A stretch of 34,007 nucleotides of DNA from JAUUZT01 sp964654015 (GTDB lineage Bacteria; Chloroflexota; Dehalococcoidia; GIF9; AB-539-J10): positions 1 through 34,007 of the forward strand of contig CAZZHQ010000019.1 of the NCBI GenBank assembly GCA_964654015.1. The letters are read 5' to 3'. Shown here piece after piece: positions 15,593 to 24,477 of this stretch. How positions within the stretch are numbered: the stretch's first letter is position 1; each line of letters starts with the position of its first letter. The notes under the pieces are model-generated. The model made no database searches and was not told where the DNA came from. It saw nothing but the letters and a program-made list of their open reading frames with translations. The position numbers and the translations under genes are program-made.

Positions 15593-16837
15593 TTATTCGG
15601 CGCGCAGGGCGTCAATTGGTTTCAGACGAGAGGCGTTCCAGGCAGGATAGAAGCCAAAGAACAAGCCAATCCCGACCGATACGGAAACAGCCAGGATAAC
15701 GATATCGGCAGTAACAACAGTATTTATCTCACTGACAAACTTATTAACCAGGGCTGATGCAGTCCATCCCAGGGCAATGCCTATCATGCCACCTCCGAAC
15801 GAGAGGAAAGAAGCCTCAAGCAAAAACTGGCTCCATATATCTCGCTCCCTGGCACCGAGTGCCTTGCGGATACCTATCTCCCTGGTTCTTTCCAGGACCG
15901 ATACCAGCATGATATTCATTACACCAATACCACCCACCAGCAACGAAATGGCCGCCACTGCTCCCAGGAAAAGGGTCATTACCCCCATCACCTCTGAAAC
16001 TGCCCCAATGATTTCCTCCAGTGAGGTTATACGGAAATCATCCTCGGCATCCAGGCTGAGCTGATGCCTGATGCGCAACAAGGTTGTTATTTCTTCAACA
16101 ACGTCTTCTCCACTCCCGTTCTCCGCCACTACCAGCGAGATAGATGAAACCACGCGTTCCCCTCTGCTGGTCCGTGGTTGTGAAAACATCTGCTGCATAG
16201 CGGTCAAGGGAATCAGGACAGAGTCATCAGTCGAGCCCATTCCCATCATGGAGCCGCCCTCACTTTCCATAACTCCCATTACCATCACAATGTTATTCCC
16301 CATACGAATCTCCTGCCCTATTGCTGAAGTAGCAGGGAATAAAGTATCGGCCACGTTTGAGCCGATAACAGCTACTTTTGAGCCACGCTTATAGTCATAC
16401 TCAGAGAAGAAGATTCCACTGGCAGTTTCGATATTATATGCCTCGGCATATGCAGGGGTAACACCATTTACCTGGGCATTCAGATTCTCTTTACCGACAA
16501 TCAACTGTGAGTTTGACGAGTATGAAGGGGAAACTGCTTCAACAGAATTAACCTGTTCCGCAATCGCCTCGGCATCTTCCACGGTTAGTGTTTGTACGCT
16601 ACCACCACCCCTGATTCCGCCAAATCCGGTAGGAGAGCCAGGACTAATAATAATCAAGTCCGAGCCAAGGCTCTGTATCTGCTCTAGAATCTGAGCCTCG
16701 GTACCTTTCCCAATGGACATCAGCGCAATAACAGCCCCAACCCCAATAATGATACCCAGCATGGTGAGGGAACTGCGTAATTTATGGGTAACCACTCCCA
16801 ACCAGGCTGATTTCACCGGTTCAAGCCACTTTTTCAT
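15593..16837 (-). CDS. MacB-like ABC transporter permease (FtsX family)
   Basis: The start is the ATG at 16835-16837, which overlaps the ATPase stop as ATGA and follows GGGAGA; a start 54 bases earlier would bury it in the ATPase. The 414-residue product has an N-terminal membrane helix (about 20-40, LTMLGIIIGVGAVIAL), a long extracytoplasmic MacB_PCD domain (about 45-255), then three helices with the FtsX landmarks LVGGIGVMNIMLVSV, ERTREIGIRKALGA and a terminal FFGFYPAWNASRLKPIDALR. It has four helices and no fused ATPase, so it is the split form. MacB-type pumps use mechanotransmission to export peptides, toxins or lipoproteins. It is third in a macA-ATPase-permease operon. Confidence 0.93.
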   Translation of the reverse strand: MKKWLEPVKSAWLGVVTHKLRSSLTMLGIIIGVGAVIALMSIGKGTEAQILEQIQSLGSDLIIISPGSPTGFGGIRGGGSVQTLTVEDAEAIAEQVNSVEAVSPSYSSNSQLIVGKENLNAQVNGVTPAYAEAYNIETASGIFFSEYDYKRGSKVAVIGSNVADTLFPATSAIGQEIRMGNNIVMVMGVMESEGGSMMGMGSTDDSVLIPLTAMQQMFSQPRTSRGERVVSSISLVVAENGSGEDVVEEITTLLRIRHQLSLDAEDDFRITSLEEIIGAVSEVMGVMTLFLGAVAAISLLVGGIGVMNIMLVSVLERTREIGIRKALGARERDIWSQFLLEASFLSFGGGMIGIALGWTASALVNKFVSEINTVVTADIVILAVSVSVGIGLFFGFYPAWNASRLKPIDALRAE

Positions 16838-17502
16838 ACTGTCTCCCTTGAGACTATCATGCCATCCTTGATATGGATAATCCGCTGGCAATAGTGAGCT
16901 ATATCAGCATCATGAGTGATCATCACCATGGTCACACCCTGTTCTTTGTGCAGGGCCGTCAGGATAGAGATAATTTCCTTTCCTGATTGACTATCAAGGT
17001 TACCTGTAGGCTCATCTGCCAAAATAAGGGGAGGATTTTTTACCAGGGCACGGGCGATTGCCACCCTCTGCTGCTCGCCACCTGAAAGCTCTGTAGGCCG
17101 ATGCTTCGCCCGGTCAGCGAGCCCAACCCTGTCCAGCGCCTCTATAGCCCGTCCACGATCGCTGCCACCAGCATATCTCATACCAAGCTCTACATTAGCC
17201 AGCGCAGACAACCGGGGCAGCAGATTGAACTGCTGGAAAACGAAACCAATTTTCATCGCCCTGACATGCGCCAGTTCCCTGTTATTCAGCTTGTTTACCT
17301 CTCTACCTTCAAGGTAGTACTTACCCGAGCTCGGTGTATCGAGGCATCCAAGCAGGTTCAACATTGTTGACTTGCCCGAGCCAGATGGTCCCATTATCGC
17401 CACTATTTCCCCTTTCTCGATGGCGATTGTCACCCCTCTGAGCACCGTTAGTTCCCGCGAGCCCATCGGGTAGCTCTTGGTTATATCCTGTAAGCGGATC
17501 AT
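16834..17502 (-). CDS. MacB/LolD-type ABC transporter ATPase
   Basis: A 222-residue ATPase of the LolD/MacB/FtsE type. Walker A is GPSGSGKS (38-45), followed by the Q-loop FVFQQFNLLPRLSALANVELGM (with the diagnostic LLP), signature LSGGEQQRVAIARAL, Walker B LILADEPTGNLDS and switch His in MITHD. Its ATG overlaps the stop of the upstream adaptor gene (ATGA) and its own stop overlaps the permease start, so all three are translationally coupled. It energises the permease from the cytoplasmic side. Confidence 0.95.
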   Translation of the reverse strand: MIRLQDITKSYPMGSRELTVLRGVTIAIEKGEIVAIMGPSGSGKSTMLNLLGCLDTPSSGKYYLEGREVNKLNNRELAHVRAMKIGFVFQQFNLLPRLSALANVELGMRYAGGSDRGRAIEALDRVGLADRAKHRPTELSGGEQQRVAIARALVKNPPLILADEPTGNLDSQSGKEIISILTALHKEQGVTMVMITHDADIAHYCQRIIHIKDGMIVSRETV

Positions 17503-18869
17503 CCTGGAGGCCTTCCCATCATGCCCATCCCGGGTATCCGTGTATTAGCGTTTGAGTTTGTCATCAAGGTGACAGTCACCTCTTCCCCTTCGGCAAGGCC
17601 ATCGATGATCTCCGTATACTGTGAGCTGCTTAGGCCAGTGGTCACCAGCCGTTCCTCTGTAGTACCATCCGCCATGACTACCTGTACATAGGACTGCCCC
17701 CCTCGACTGCTGATTGCAGTATTGGGAACCATCAGTACATTTTCCACTCCGGCGACGGTAATGGTAACCTGCACGGTCAATCCTTCTTTAAGCTGGAAGT
17801 TCTCCGGCATATCAGGAAACAGCGTCATCTGCCCCATCCCCATCCCCTGGTTCTGCTGTCTTTGTTCCATCATCGCATCAGCCTCTTCCTGAGTGATACT
17901 GCCCTCTTCTATAGCCTGCTGTATACGTGTGGGAAGTTCCTCAGGTGAGCCCTGCTGTGCCATTATTTCTTCTTGCTGGACTTTAATCCTTTGCAGATAG
18001 GAATCGAGTGGCTCTACCTCAACTGTTACAATATAATTGACTACACTCTGTGAAATACTTGCGGTTGGTGAGATACTGACAATCGTCGCGGGAAGAGCCA
18101 GTCCTTCTACTGCATCAACTTCCACCCAGGCTTCCCCACCGATTTCTACCTGGAAGATGTCCATTTCGCTGACTGCAAGCTGTGCTTCGAACATATTCGG
18201 GTCCGCCAGCACCACCGCTATTGTCCCTTTCAACACCTCATCGCCACCCTCAACATTGACTTCTGTAATAAAACCATCGAACGGGGCTTCGACAATAGGG
18301 CTTTCAGCCAGGGCTTCATCCAGAGCTTCCCGGGCATCTTCAACTGCTTTCATGGCATCCTCGAGGCGTGCCTCCGCCAGTTCTAGCTGCATCTCCTTAA
18401 TATCAATATCCCAGGAGTCAGTCTCCTTCTGTATGATATCTCCAGTAACCGTAGTGTCGGTTTCTTCTTCAGCCTTATCAAGCGCATACTCGGCGTTTTC
18501 CAGGCTTATCTCGTTAGACAGCAGGTTGCGCTCAGAGGCGGTTAGCTGGTCTTCAAGGTCACTTATCCTGTCCTCCCAGTCTGAAGTATCAAGGGTCGCT
18601 AACTGCTGCCCTTTTTCAACGTAATCCCCTTCCTCCACCATTACTTCTTCTACCGTACCTGAGATATCAAAATCCAGGTCCTCCTTATGAGATAGCTCCA
18701 GGTTACCGACAGATGTTACTTCAATCAGTATATCTCCTCTTTCCACAGTCATAGTCATGGTATTGATATCACCTTCGGGGTCCGAATCAGAAGAACAACC
18801 CAACGGTACAATACTAACGCCGCACAGCAACAGGATTATTACAATCACTTTTAATGCCTTCATTATCAT
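17499..18869 (-). CDS. MacA/HlyD-like membrane-fusion adaptor lipoprotein
   Basis: The 456-residue product starts with a hydrophobic signal ending in lipobox VPLGC, so it is anchored as a lipoprotein. Then come the first half of the lipoyl/barrel-sandwich domain (VEEVMVEEGDYVEKGQQLATLD), a long coiled coil (about 90-195, beginning WEDRISDLEDQL), the second lipoyl half (IVEAPFDGFITEVNVEGGDEV) and a beta-barrel region. The C-terminal domain is interrupted by a Gln/Met-rich insertion (about 330-350) and ends in a Met/Gly tail (RIPGMGMMG). AAGGA six bases before the first ATG supports that start. No TolC gene is nearby, as expected in an organism without a standard outer membrane. A 22-bp tandem element 84 bases upstream suggests control by the nearby two-component system. 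Confidence 0.92.
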   Translation of the reverse strand: MIMKALKVIVIILLLCGVSIVPLGCSSDSDPEGDINTMTMTVERGDILIEVTSVGNLELSHKEDLDFDISGTVEEVMVEEGDYVEKGQQLATLDTSDWEDRISDLEDQLTASERNLLSNEISLENAEYALDKAEEETDTTVTGDIIQKETDSWDIDIKEMQLELAEARLEDAMKAVEDAREALDEALAESPIVEAPFDGFITEVNVEGGDEVLKGTIAVVLADPNMFEAQLAVSEMDIFQVEIGGEAWVEVDAVEGLALPATIVSISPTASISQSVVNYIVTVEVEPLDSYLQRIKVQQEEIMAQQGSPEELPTRIQQAIEEGSITQEEADAMMEQRQQNQGMGMGQMTLFPDMPENFQLKEGLTVQVTITVAGVENVLMVPNTAISSRGGQSYVQVVMADGTTEERLVTTGLSSSQYTEIIDGLAEGEEVTVTLMTNSNANTRIPGMGMMGRPPG

Positions 18870-18952
18870 ATTCTATCCTTCATTGATATTAGCCCATTAT
18901 ATTATCCCGGGCAGTAGTTTTATTATCATTTCTTAATCAAGCAGTATGGCAG

Positions 18953-18974
18953 ACAATTATTAAGAAGTTATTAA
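18953..18974 (-). promoter_or_regulatory. 22-bp tandem element pointing at the macA-like operon
   Basis: On the minus strand the half-sites TTAAT start 11 bases apart (18970-18974 and 18959-18963), followed by AATTGT. It matches 18 of 22 bases of the element at 24315-24336. A CATACT at 18943-18948 lies 15 bases after the start of the second half-site, a possible -10; a TATAAT at 18896-18901 is an alternative. Confidence 0.6.
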
Positions 18975-19005
18975 GTCTCCCGCCATATAGTATAATAAAA
19001 CAAAC

Positions 19006-19027
19006 TTAACAGGAAATTAACATTTCG
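19006..19027 (+). promoter_or_regulatory. 22-bp tandem element before the propeller gene
   Basis: Half-sites TTAAC at 19006 and 19017 (11-base period) are followed by ATTTCG. It matches 18 of 22 bases of the element at 24408-24429. TATGAT (19032-19037) lies 15 bases after the start of the second half-site and would give transcription starting almost at the ATG (19047), which has no Shine-Dalgarno. A separate TATAAT at 18991-18996 is an alternative -10. Confidence 0.65.
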
Positions 19028-19046
19028 CCAGTATGATTGCTATTCA

Positions 19047-22000
19047 ATGAGATTTCGAACTATATATGTGCTTCTGGTAGCATTATTGCTCCTCGGTACC
19101 GCACTGACACCTGCCACGGCGGGTGCAGCGCAGCCAACCCTGGAATGGTGCTCTATTAATGTTCCCGGAAAGGATGATAACACCGTCGTCAGTCCTTCAG
19201 AAGTCAGCGATATCGCTGTCGGAAGCGGAGGAATAGTCTATGCCATAGACGGTGAATATTCTGGAGTTTACCGCTCGGACGATGCTGGGATAAGCTGGGA
19301 AGAAATAGGCGACTACCTGACCGATGCGGGGGCCGTACTGCCCGCCTCCAGGATAGATATAGCCCCGGACGACGCAAACACCATAGCGGTAGTCACCGAT
19401 AACGGCACAAAAGTCTTTCTAAGCTTTGACGGCGGAGAGAAATGGTTAGACACCTTCGTTCCCGTCCTTTCCGGCAATATCCAGACCATATGCATCTCTC
19501 CAAATTATTCACAGGATGGAGAACGATACAGGGAGATAGCCATTGGCACATCGGACTGGGGAAATAACAGCAGCACGGGGCAAGTATGGATACTGCAATT
19601 GGGAAATATGTGGGCCTCATGGATAAACCAGGAGCTGACCATTGACCCTCTACACGTAGGCGGAGAGGTGTCAGCGCTGGAATATTCTCCCGCTTATTCG
19701 AAAGACAGGACAATACTGATAGTAACCTCCACCGGAAGCGATGTCGCCGCAGGCTACCAGTCAAAGACCTTCGTATGTGCAGGAAAATGGGACCCTGCCA
19801 CAAATATCATGCTATGGGACAGCTTCACCGGCTATCCGGTAGAGATTAGCAGCGGCGGTGATGCACCCGGAGTTTCGTATGTGCATTCATCGCTGGCACT
19901 ACCCTCGGATTATTCCAGCGAGGAGGCGGAATCACGTCAACTCCTGGTAAGCTGTGACCGTGAACCTGATGCCAATGACGACGTTTACTGGATTGATGAC
20001 AGCACTGCACACCGACTGGATGCCGATGGAGGTGCCTCCATTGATTTATGCAGCATCGCCTACTACGGAACCATAGAATCGGGAATACTGCTGGCTGGAG
20101 ACGCCAGCCCTGTCAGCGGTTCGCTAACGGTCCTGGTAAGGCGAAGCGAGGCTCCTTTTTATATATCACCGACATGGGATCTGTCCTCCGTGCCGCCTAC
20201 AGGTCCCGGCAACGCCATGTTAGGCTGGAGCAAAGATGGCAAGATAGCCTACTGCGGCACAGGTCAAAATCCCGGTGCGGGTACTGCCCTTGACGAAAGC
20301 GCCCTTTCAGCAAGTACCGATGATGGAGACAGGTGGCGGCAGATGGGCCTGATGGATACATTTATAGAAATTTCCGATATCACGGTGACCCCCGACGGTG
20401 ACAGCCTGTTTGCCATCACCAGCAGCACTTTTGGTCCCGAGGGAATCTGGTGCAGTGCAGGTGATCCACTGAACGGTCACTGGTATCGCCTGCTGACAAT
20501 GGACACCACCAGCAACACAATTATTCTGAAGCTAAGCCCCTATTACGAGAATGACGATACCATCTACGCCACCGAGATTGGGGGAAACAAGATGGCGTTG
20601 TCACAGGGCAGGGGCAACACCTGGGAATGGCACTTTGCGCCGGGTCCGGTAATCGACCTTGTGGTTGAGGACAATGAAACACTCTATGTCGCCCTGCCCA
20701 ACGGAGAGGTGAGTAAGAGCATAAACTGGGCTCGCACCTGGCTGGAAGAGGCGGTAGAAACGGGACTGCCCGGTATAAACATGCTGACGCTTGCCCCGAA
20801 TGGAACACTCTTTGCAGGCGGCACTAACGGGCAGATAGCTTACTCTACAGATGGCGGTGACAGTTTCACCATAATAGGTGAGCAGGTTGGCGGTAATAAC
20901 GCCGATGTCCAGGTAATCTGCGATGTAAATTACCTCGAAAACAGCATTATCTACGCCGCCACTGATATTCCTGATGCAGGAATCTGGCGCTGGATTATCG
21001 ACCGATCAACCAAATGGGAGCAAATCGACAAAGCTATTACTGACCTGGCAGACGGGCAGGAAATCGGTGGTTTTGTCATGGGCACCGAAGGGACGCTGTA
21101 TGCACTGAGGCTGGAGCCGTCCTCCACAATAACCGGAGGTGTAACACGGTCACTGAATCCCAGCTCGGCAGAATGCTGCGATGGTGCTGTTGAATTTGAC
21201 CTGGCAAACGAGTCACTGCCAGCAGGCACCAGCTTTGAAATAAATGGGGGACTTATAAGTTCTTCCCATTACCCCAGGTTATCTGGAAACGATGAGCAAA
21301 ACGACCTCTGGGCTCTTGATAGCGGTAACCAGCTTATTTACCGTTTCCAGGACATCTTATGTAAAGTTGGCCCACCCCTGTATGAGCCTGAGGATGAAAG
21401 CATACTGCCAGTCGGCGCATGCTCCTGCGAGCAGGTTACCTGCCTTTTTCTGGGCTGGCAAGAGCTGACCGGCGCCAAAACCTATGAAGTAGGTATCTAC
21501 CGTGACCCTGAGTGCATAGAGGATATCTGGACAGGAAGCAGCGACTGTGCCTGCGACGATATTCGGGCTGTTGGAGAAGCAAACTCAGCAATACTGGTAA
21601 GCAACAATGACTATTACTGGCGAATGAGGTCCATCGAGCCACTGATAAGCCCCTGGTCCGATACCTGGTCATTCACCATCGCTCTTGCCGAAGCGCCTGC
21701 CGAATTCTTCCCGGCATCCGGCTCAACAGGGATGACGATAAGGCCTGCCTTTACCTGGGATTCCATCGCAAAAGCAGACAGCTATGAGTTCATACTTGCC
21801 AGGGACAGCGATTTCAGCGACCTGGTAGTCAATCTCACCGGAGCTTATGCCCTGCAAACGACCGCATGGAAATGCGATATAGACCTGGACTATTCCAGTC
21901 GTTACTTCTGGAAGGTGAGAGGAATCACCGATATCAGCTATGGCGATTGGACAATCAACACCTTCAGCACCGGGGCAGCCCCTTCGACTCCATCACCGGC

Positions 22001-22142
22001 AGCAATAGCTCAGCCACCTGCCCCTCCACCTCCAATGCCGGAGGCCACTGTACCAATCCCCGTTTATATCTACGTGATAATCGGTCTTGGTATTGCCCTT
22101 GTAGTTGTGATGCTTGTCTTGATACGAAGGGCTGGAAAATAG
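19047..22142 (+). CDS. Large exported beta-propeller protein with C-terminal membrane anchor
   Basis: The 1031-residue protein begins with a cleavable signal (about 1-27, RFRTIYVLLVALLLLGTALT...AGA). A long region follows (about 30-760) of repeated BNR/Ycf48-like propeller blades: YRSDDAGISWEEIG, FLSFDGGEKWLDTF, ASTDDGDRWRQMG, LSQGRGNTWEW, YSTDGGDSFTIIG, each with an Asp-box-like S-x-D-x-G-x-x-W core. Next are a Cys-rich segment, two fibronectin-III-like domains (about 790-980; LGWQELTGAKTYEVGIY and FTWDSIAKADSYEFIL), a Pro-rich linker, and a final membrane helix with a basic end (VVMLVLIRRAGK). It is therefore displayed outside the cell and tethered at its C-terminus. The role is unknown; binding of glycans, peptides or envelope material is plausible. 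No Shine-Dalgarno is seen. Confidence 0.88.
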   Translation: MRFRTIYVLLVALLLLGTALTPATAGAAQPTLEWCSINVPGKDDNTVVSPSEVSDIAVGSGGIVYAIDGEYSGVYRSDDAGISWEEIGDYLTDAGAVLPASRIDIAPDDANTIAVVTDNGTKVFLSFDGGEKWLDTFVPVLSGNIQTICISPNYSQDGERYREIAIGTSDWGNNSSTGQVWILQLGNMWASWINQELTIDPLHVGGEVSALEYSPAYSKDRTILIVTSTGSDVAAGYQSKTFVCAGKWDPATNIMLWDSFTGYPVEISSGGDAPGVSYVHSSLALPSDYSSEEAESRQLLVSCDREPDANDDVYWIDDSTAHRLDADGGASIDLCSIAYYGTIESGILLAGDASPVSGSLTVLVRRSEAPFYISPTWDLSSVPPTGPGNAMLGWSKDGKIAYCGTGQNPGAGTALDESALSASTDDGDRWRQMGLMDTFIEISDITVTPDGDSLFAITSSTFGPEGIWCSAGDPLNGHWYRLLTMDTTSNTIILKLSPYYENDDTIYATEIGGNKMALSQGRGNTWEWHFAPGPVIDLVVEDNETLYVALPNGEVSKSINWARTWLEEAVETGLPGINMLTLAPNGTLFAGGTNGQIAYSTDGGDSFTIIGEQVGGNNADVQVICDVNYLENSIIYAATDIPDAGIWRWIIDRSTKWEQIDKAITDLADGQEIGGFVMGTEGTLYALRLEPSSTITGGVTRSLNPSSAECCDGAVEFDLANESLPAGTSFEINGGLISSSHYPRLSGNDEQNDLWALDSGNQLIYRFQDILCKVGPPLYEPEDESILPVGACSCEQVTCLFLGWQELTGAKTYEVGIYRDPECIEDIWTGSSDCACDDIRAVGEANSAILVSNNDYYWRMRSIEPLISPWSDTWSFTIALAEAPAEFFPASGSTGMTIRPAFTWDSIAKADSYEFILARDSDFSDLVVNLTGAYALQTTAWKCDIDLDYSSRYFWKVRGITDISYGDWTINTFSTGAAPSTPSPAAIAQPPAPPPPMPEATVPIPVYIYVIIGLGIALVVVMLVLIRRAGK

Positions 22143-22148
22143 CTTGCA

Positions 22149-22164
22149 CTGGTAGTTTTACCAG
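22149..22164. terminator. Short hairpin between convergent genes
   Basis: CTGGTA, GTTT, TACCAG forms a six-pair stem in the 32-base gap between the propeller stop and the histidine kinase stop. There is no T-run, so this is a weak call. Confidence 0.3.
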
Positions 22165-22174
22165 CTTGCCCGGT

Positions 22175-23518
22175 TCAGTCAGCGACAGGAACTGTGAACG
22201 AAAAGCAACTGCCTTTTCCTTCTTCGCTACGTACTCCGATGCTGCCATCATGGGCTTCAACCAGTCGCTTAGCAATGGTGAGTCCGATGCCACTACCACC
22301 AGTAGCCCTGGTTCGTGATTTATCCACCCGGTAAAAACGCTCGAATATATTTGGTAAATCCTCTTCTGGAATTCCTTCGCCGGTATCAATTACATCTATC
22401 TGCACCTGTTTATCCTGCTGCCTGGCAGAAATGGTAATGCTTCCGGCTATAGTATGAGCCACTGCATTATCCAGCAGGTTGCGCAACACCTGACTTATAC
22501 GCTGTGAATCTATACTCACTGCTGGCAACGCATCTGGAAGGTCAACCTTGAGCGACAACCCTTTATTCGTTATCTGCGGTTGTTTGGCTGTCACAGCCTG
22601 CTTGATTATTTCAGAGATATCTTGAGCACGCCGTATCAGTTTTAATTCATCGGCGTCCACCATGCTCAGTTCCTGTAGATTATCGACAAGGCGCGATAAT
22701 AAAACCGCCTCTTCCTCTATGGTGCTAAGAGTATTAGCATCAGCCTTTATCACCTTATCGCTAATCGCCTCCAGGTAACCCTTGATATTAGACAGTGGAG
22801 TTCGCAGCTCATGAGCAATATCAGCTACCATAGTACGTTTTAACTTCTCTACTCTCTCCAGGTTGTCAGCCATCGAGTTGAATGTCTTGGCAAACTCGCC
22901 CATTTCGCCCTTGTCTTTTACAGATACTCGCTGTGAAAAATCACCATGCCCCAGTCGTTTAGCAGCATGAGAGAGTGACTTTACCGGTGCCAGAATTCTC
23001 CGCGACAGCATAAAGGTAACCAGCAAGGCAATGCCTACCGCCAGCAACCCTCCCCACAAGAAAAAACGACCGATTACCTTTATGAGGATTTGTAGCGAGG
23101 CGAATCCCAATTCCGACGAGGATTTCGGGGTGAGGTAAAGCGTGCCTATGGTGCCTGTATGATTTGGAGTTGATAGGAGTATGCCTGGGACATCGGAATC
23201 ATAAAACTCACCTAAAAGATTCCCCTCAGAAGCCGCAACTATTACTCCGTCGGCATTGGTGAGTGTGATATTCTGGTCGAAAAGTTTACACCATTGTTCT
23301 ACAAGGGGTTGAATTCCCTCCCAGCCATCCTGACGCCAGTAATAACGGCCTAGTTCGATTCCCATTCTTTCCATACGCATCTGGTCAGCGCGTTCTCCAA
23401 AGCGGCGGATTTCGCCTTGAGTGGCATGGTTAATGAAAACAAATACTGTACCGATGGTAACCAGTATAACCACGGCAAAAGAGACAACCAACCGAAAGCG
23501 CAGGCTATGTACCATCAC
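22175..23518 (-). CDS. Membrane sensor histidine kinase
   Basis: The 447-residue protein has a first membrane helix (about 8-29), an extracytoplasmic sensor of about 115 residues (GYYWRQDGWEGIQPL ... GTLYLTPKSSSELG) and a second helix (about 150-171). Then come a HAMP linker (RRILAPVKSLSHAAKRLGHGD), HisKA with H236 in DIAHELRTP, and a HATPase with the N-box NLLDNAVAHT, DTGEGIP, FERFYRVDKSR and GGSGIGLTIAKRL. All catalytic parts are present. It starts at GTG 23518 (GTGA overlap with the regulator stop) or at the ATG three bases on. With the response regulator it forms a classical EnvZ/BaeS-type pair. The short sensor and the neighbours suggest it reads envelope damage or an antimicrobial compound (inference). 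Confidence 0.95.
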   Translation of the reverse strand: MMVHSLRFRLVVSFAVVILVTIGTVFVFINHATQGEIRRFGERADQMRMERMGIELGRYYWRQDGWEGIQPLVEQWCKLFDQNITLTNADGVIVAASEGNLLGEFYDSDVPGILLSTPNHTGTIGTLYLTPKSSSELGFASLQILIKVIGRFFLWGGLLAVGIALLVTFMLSRRILAPVKSLSHAAKRLGHGDFSQRVSVKDKGEMGEFAKTFNSMADNLERVEKLKRTMVADIAHELRTPLSNIKGYLEAISDKVIKADANTLSTIEEEAVLLSRLVDNLQELSMVDADELKLIRRAQDISEIIKQAVTAKQPQITNKGLSLKVDLPDALPAVSIDSQRISQVLRNLLDNAVAHTIAGSITISARQQDKQVQIDVIDTGEGIPEEDLPNIFERFYRVDKSRTRATGGSGIGLTIAKRLVEAHDGSIGVRSEEGKGSCFSFTVPVAD

Positions 23519-24201
23519 TCGTGCTCCATGAACTTATAGCCAACACCATACACCGTCTTTATATAACCGAGACTGCCGGGCTCCGTCCCCAGTTTTCGTC
23601 TCAGATTGAAGATATGGACATCGATGGTGCGGTCGAAGCCTTCAAAATCATAACCGAGAGCCTCTTCGATAAGCTGGGCCCGACTGAGAACCCTGCCTGT
23701 GTCTCGAGCGAGTACACCCAGCAGCTTGAATTCCACCGTGGTGAGATTCAACATCCTGCCAGCAAGAACCGCTTCCTGTTTATTGAAGTCCATAGTAAGG
23801 ACACCTCGTTGAATCTTTTCGGGGCCCCGCTCACCCGGAAGACGGCGGAGCACAGCCCTTACCCTGGCTGCCAGCTCCCTGGGGCTGAAAGGCTTTATCA
23901 CGTAGTCATCAGCCCCCAGTTCGAGGCCGTTTAACTTATCCTGGTCGGTGACCCTGGCGGTAAGCATGATAATTGGTACATCGGATTCATCCCTCAGTGT
24001 ACGGCAGACCTGCAATCCATCCATTCCAGGCAGCATAATGTCCAGCACAATCAGGTTAGGATGTACTTCCCTGGCAAGGCGCAGTGCTTCAATTCCGTCG
24101 CAGGCAGTTAGCACTTTATAGCCATCTCGATTCAGGTAAAGCTTGACCAGCTCTACTGTTTTAACATCGTCATCCACCACCAGGATTCGTTTTCCTTCCA
24201 T
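23515..24201 (-). CDS. OmpR/PhoB-family response regulator
   Basis: The 228-residue protein has a receiver domain (VVDDD at 8-12, phospho-acceptor D54, T81, K103 in DYVIKPF) and a winged-helix Trans_reg_C domain (about 130-226; RTIDVHIFNLRRKLG, YIKTVYGVGYKF). Proteins of this family bind tandem direct repeats with an 11-base (sometimes 10-base) period, exactly the form of the four TTAAY elements found beside this operon and the macA-like operon. One of those elements lies upstream of its own start, suggesting autoregulation. GAGGAAGGTGAG gives a strong ribosome site. Confidence 0.96.
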   Translation of the reverse strand: MEGKRILVVDDDVKTVELVKLYLNRDGYKVLTACDGIEALRLAREVHPNLIVLDIMLPGMDGLQVCRTLRDESDVPIIMLTARVTDQDKLNGLELGADDYVIKPFSPRELAARVRAVLRRLPGERGPEKIQRGVLTMDFNKQEAVLAGRMLNLTTVEFKLLGVLARDTGRVLSRAQLIEEALGYDFEGFDRTIDVHIFNLRRKLGTEPGSLGYIKTVYGVGYKFMEHE

Positions 24202-24314
24202 CTCACCTTCCTCTGTTGATTAACATGTTACAGCGCACTCGTTCTTTTATGTCAGCTAGCAAACAGCAGAAAGAACCGTTGTCTACCTCACCTAATACTC
24301 TTCGATGTTATAGC

Positions 24315-24336
24315 ACAAATGTTAAGAAATTGTTAA
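24315..24336 (-). promoter_or_regulatory. 22-bp tandem element pointing at the two-component operon
   Basis: On the minus strand TTAAC half-sites start at 24336 and 24325 (11-base period), followed by ATTTGT. The element lies 114 bases before the regulator ATG. The following TATAAC or TAACAT could serve as -10; neither is strong. Confidence 0.65.
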
Positions 24337-24407
24337 TGGAAGTAGTACTGTTAAATTTTCAATCAAGTATGGAATTATGTAATAAATGTTGAAAAATATT
24401 ATGATTC

Positions 24408-24429
24408 TTAACTGGATTTTAACATTTGG
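24408..24429 (+). promoter_or_regulatory. 22-bp tandem element before the small exported protein
   Basis: TTAAC half-sites at 24408 and 24419 are followed by ATTTGG. The second half-site plus one base reads TTAACA, close to a -35, and weak -10 candidates follow (TACGCT at 24434, TAATAC at 24440), as expected for an activator-dependent promoter. Confidence 0.65.
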
Positions 24430-24477
24430 CTGATACGCTTAATACAGAAATCTAAATAGAAAGGAGGTTAAAAGGAA

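Noticed and set aside
16838..16891. Upstream start for the MacB-like permease
   Set aside because: It would overlap the ATPase gene by 58 bases and add a non-family N-terminus; the ATG at 16837 has GGGAGA and an ATGA overlap.
18037..18624. 195-residue Ser-rich plus-strand ORF
   Set aside because: Antisense to the adaptor coiled coil; its low-complexity Ser/Ala composition is typical of a shadow frame.
18991..18996. TATAAT as the definite -10 of the propeller gene
   Set aside because: It has no good -35, and the conserved tandem element lies downstream of it; kept only as an alternative.
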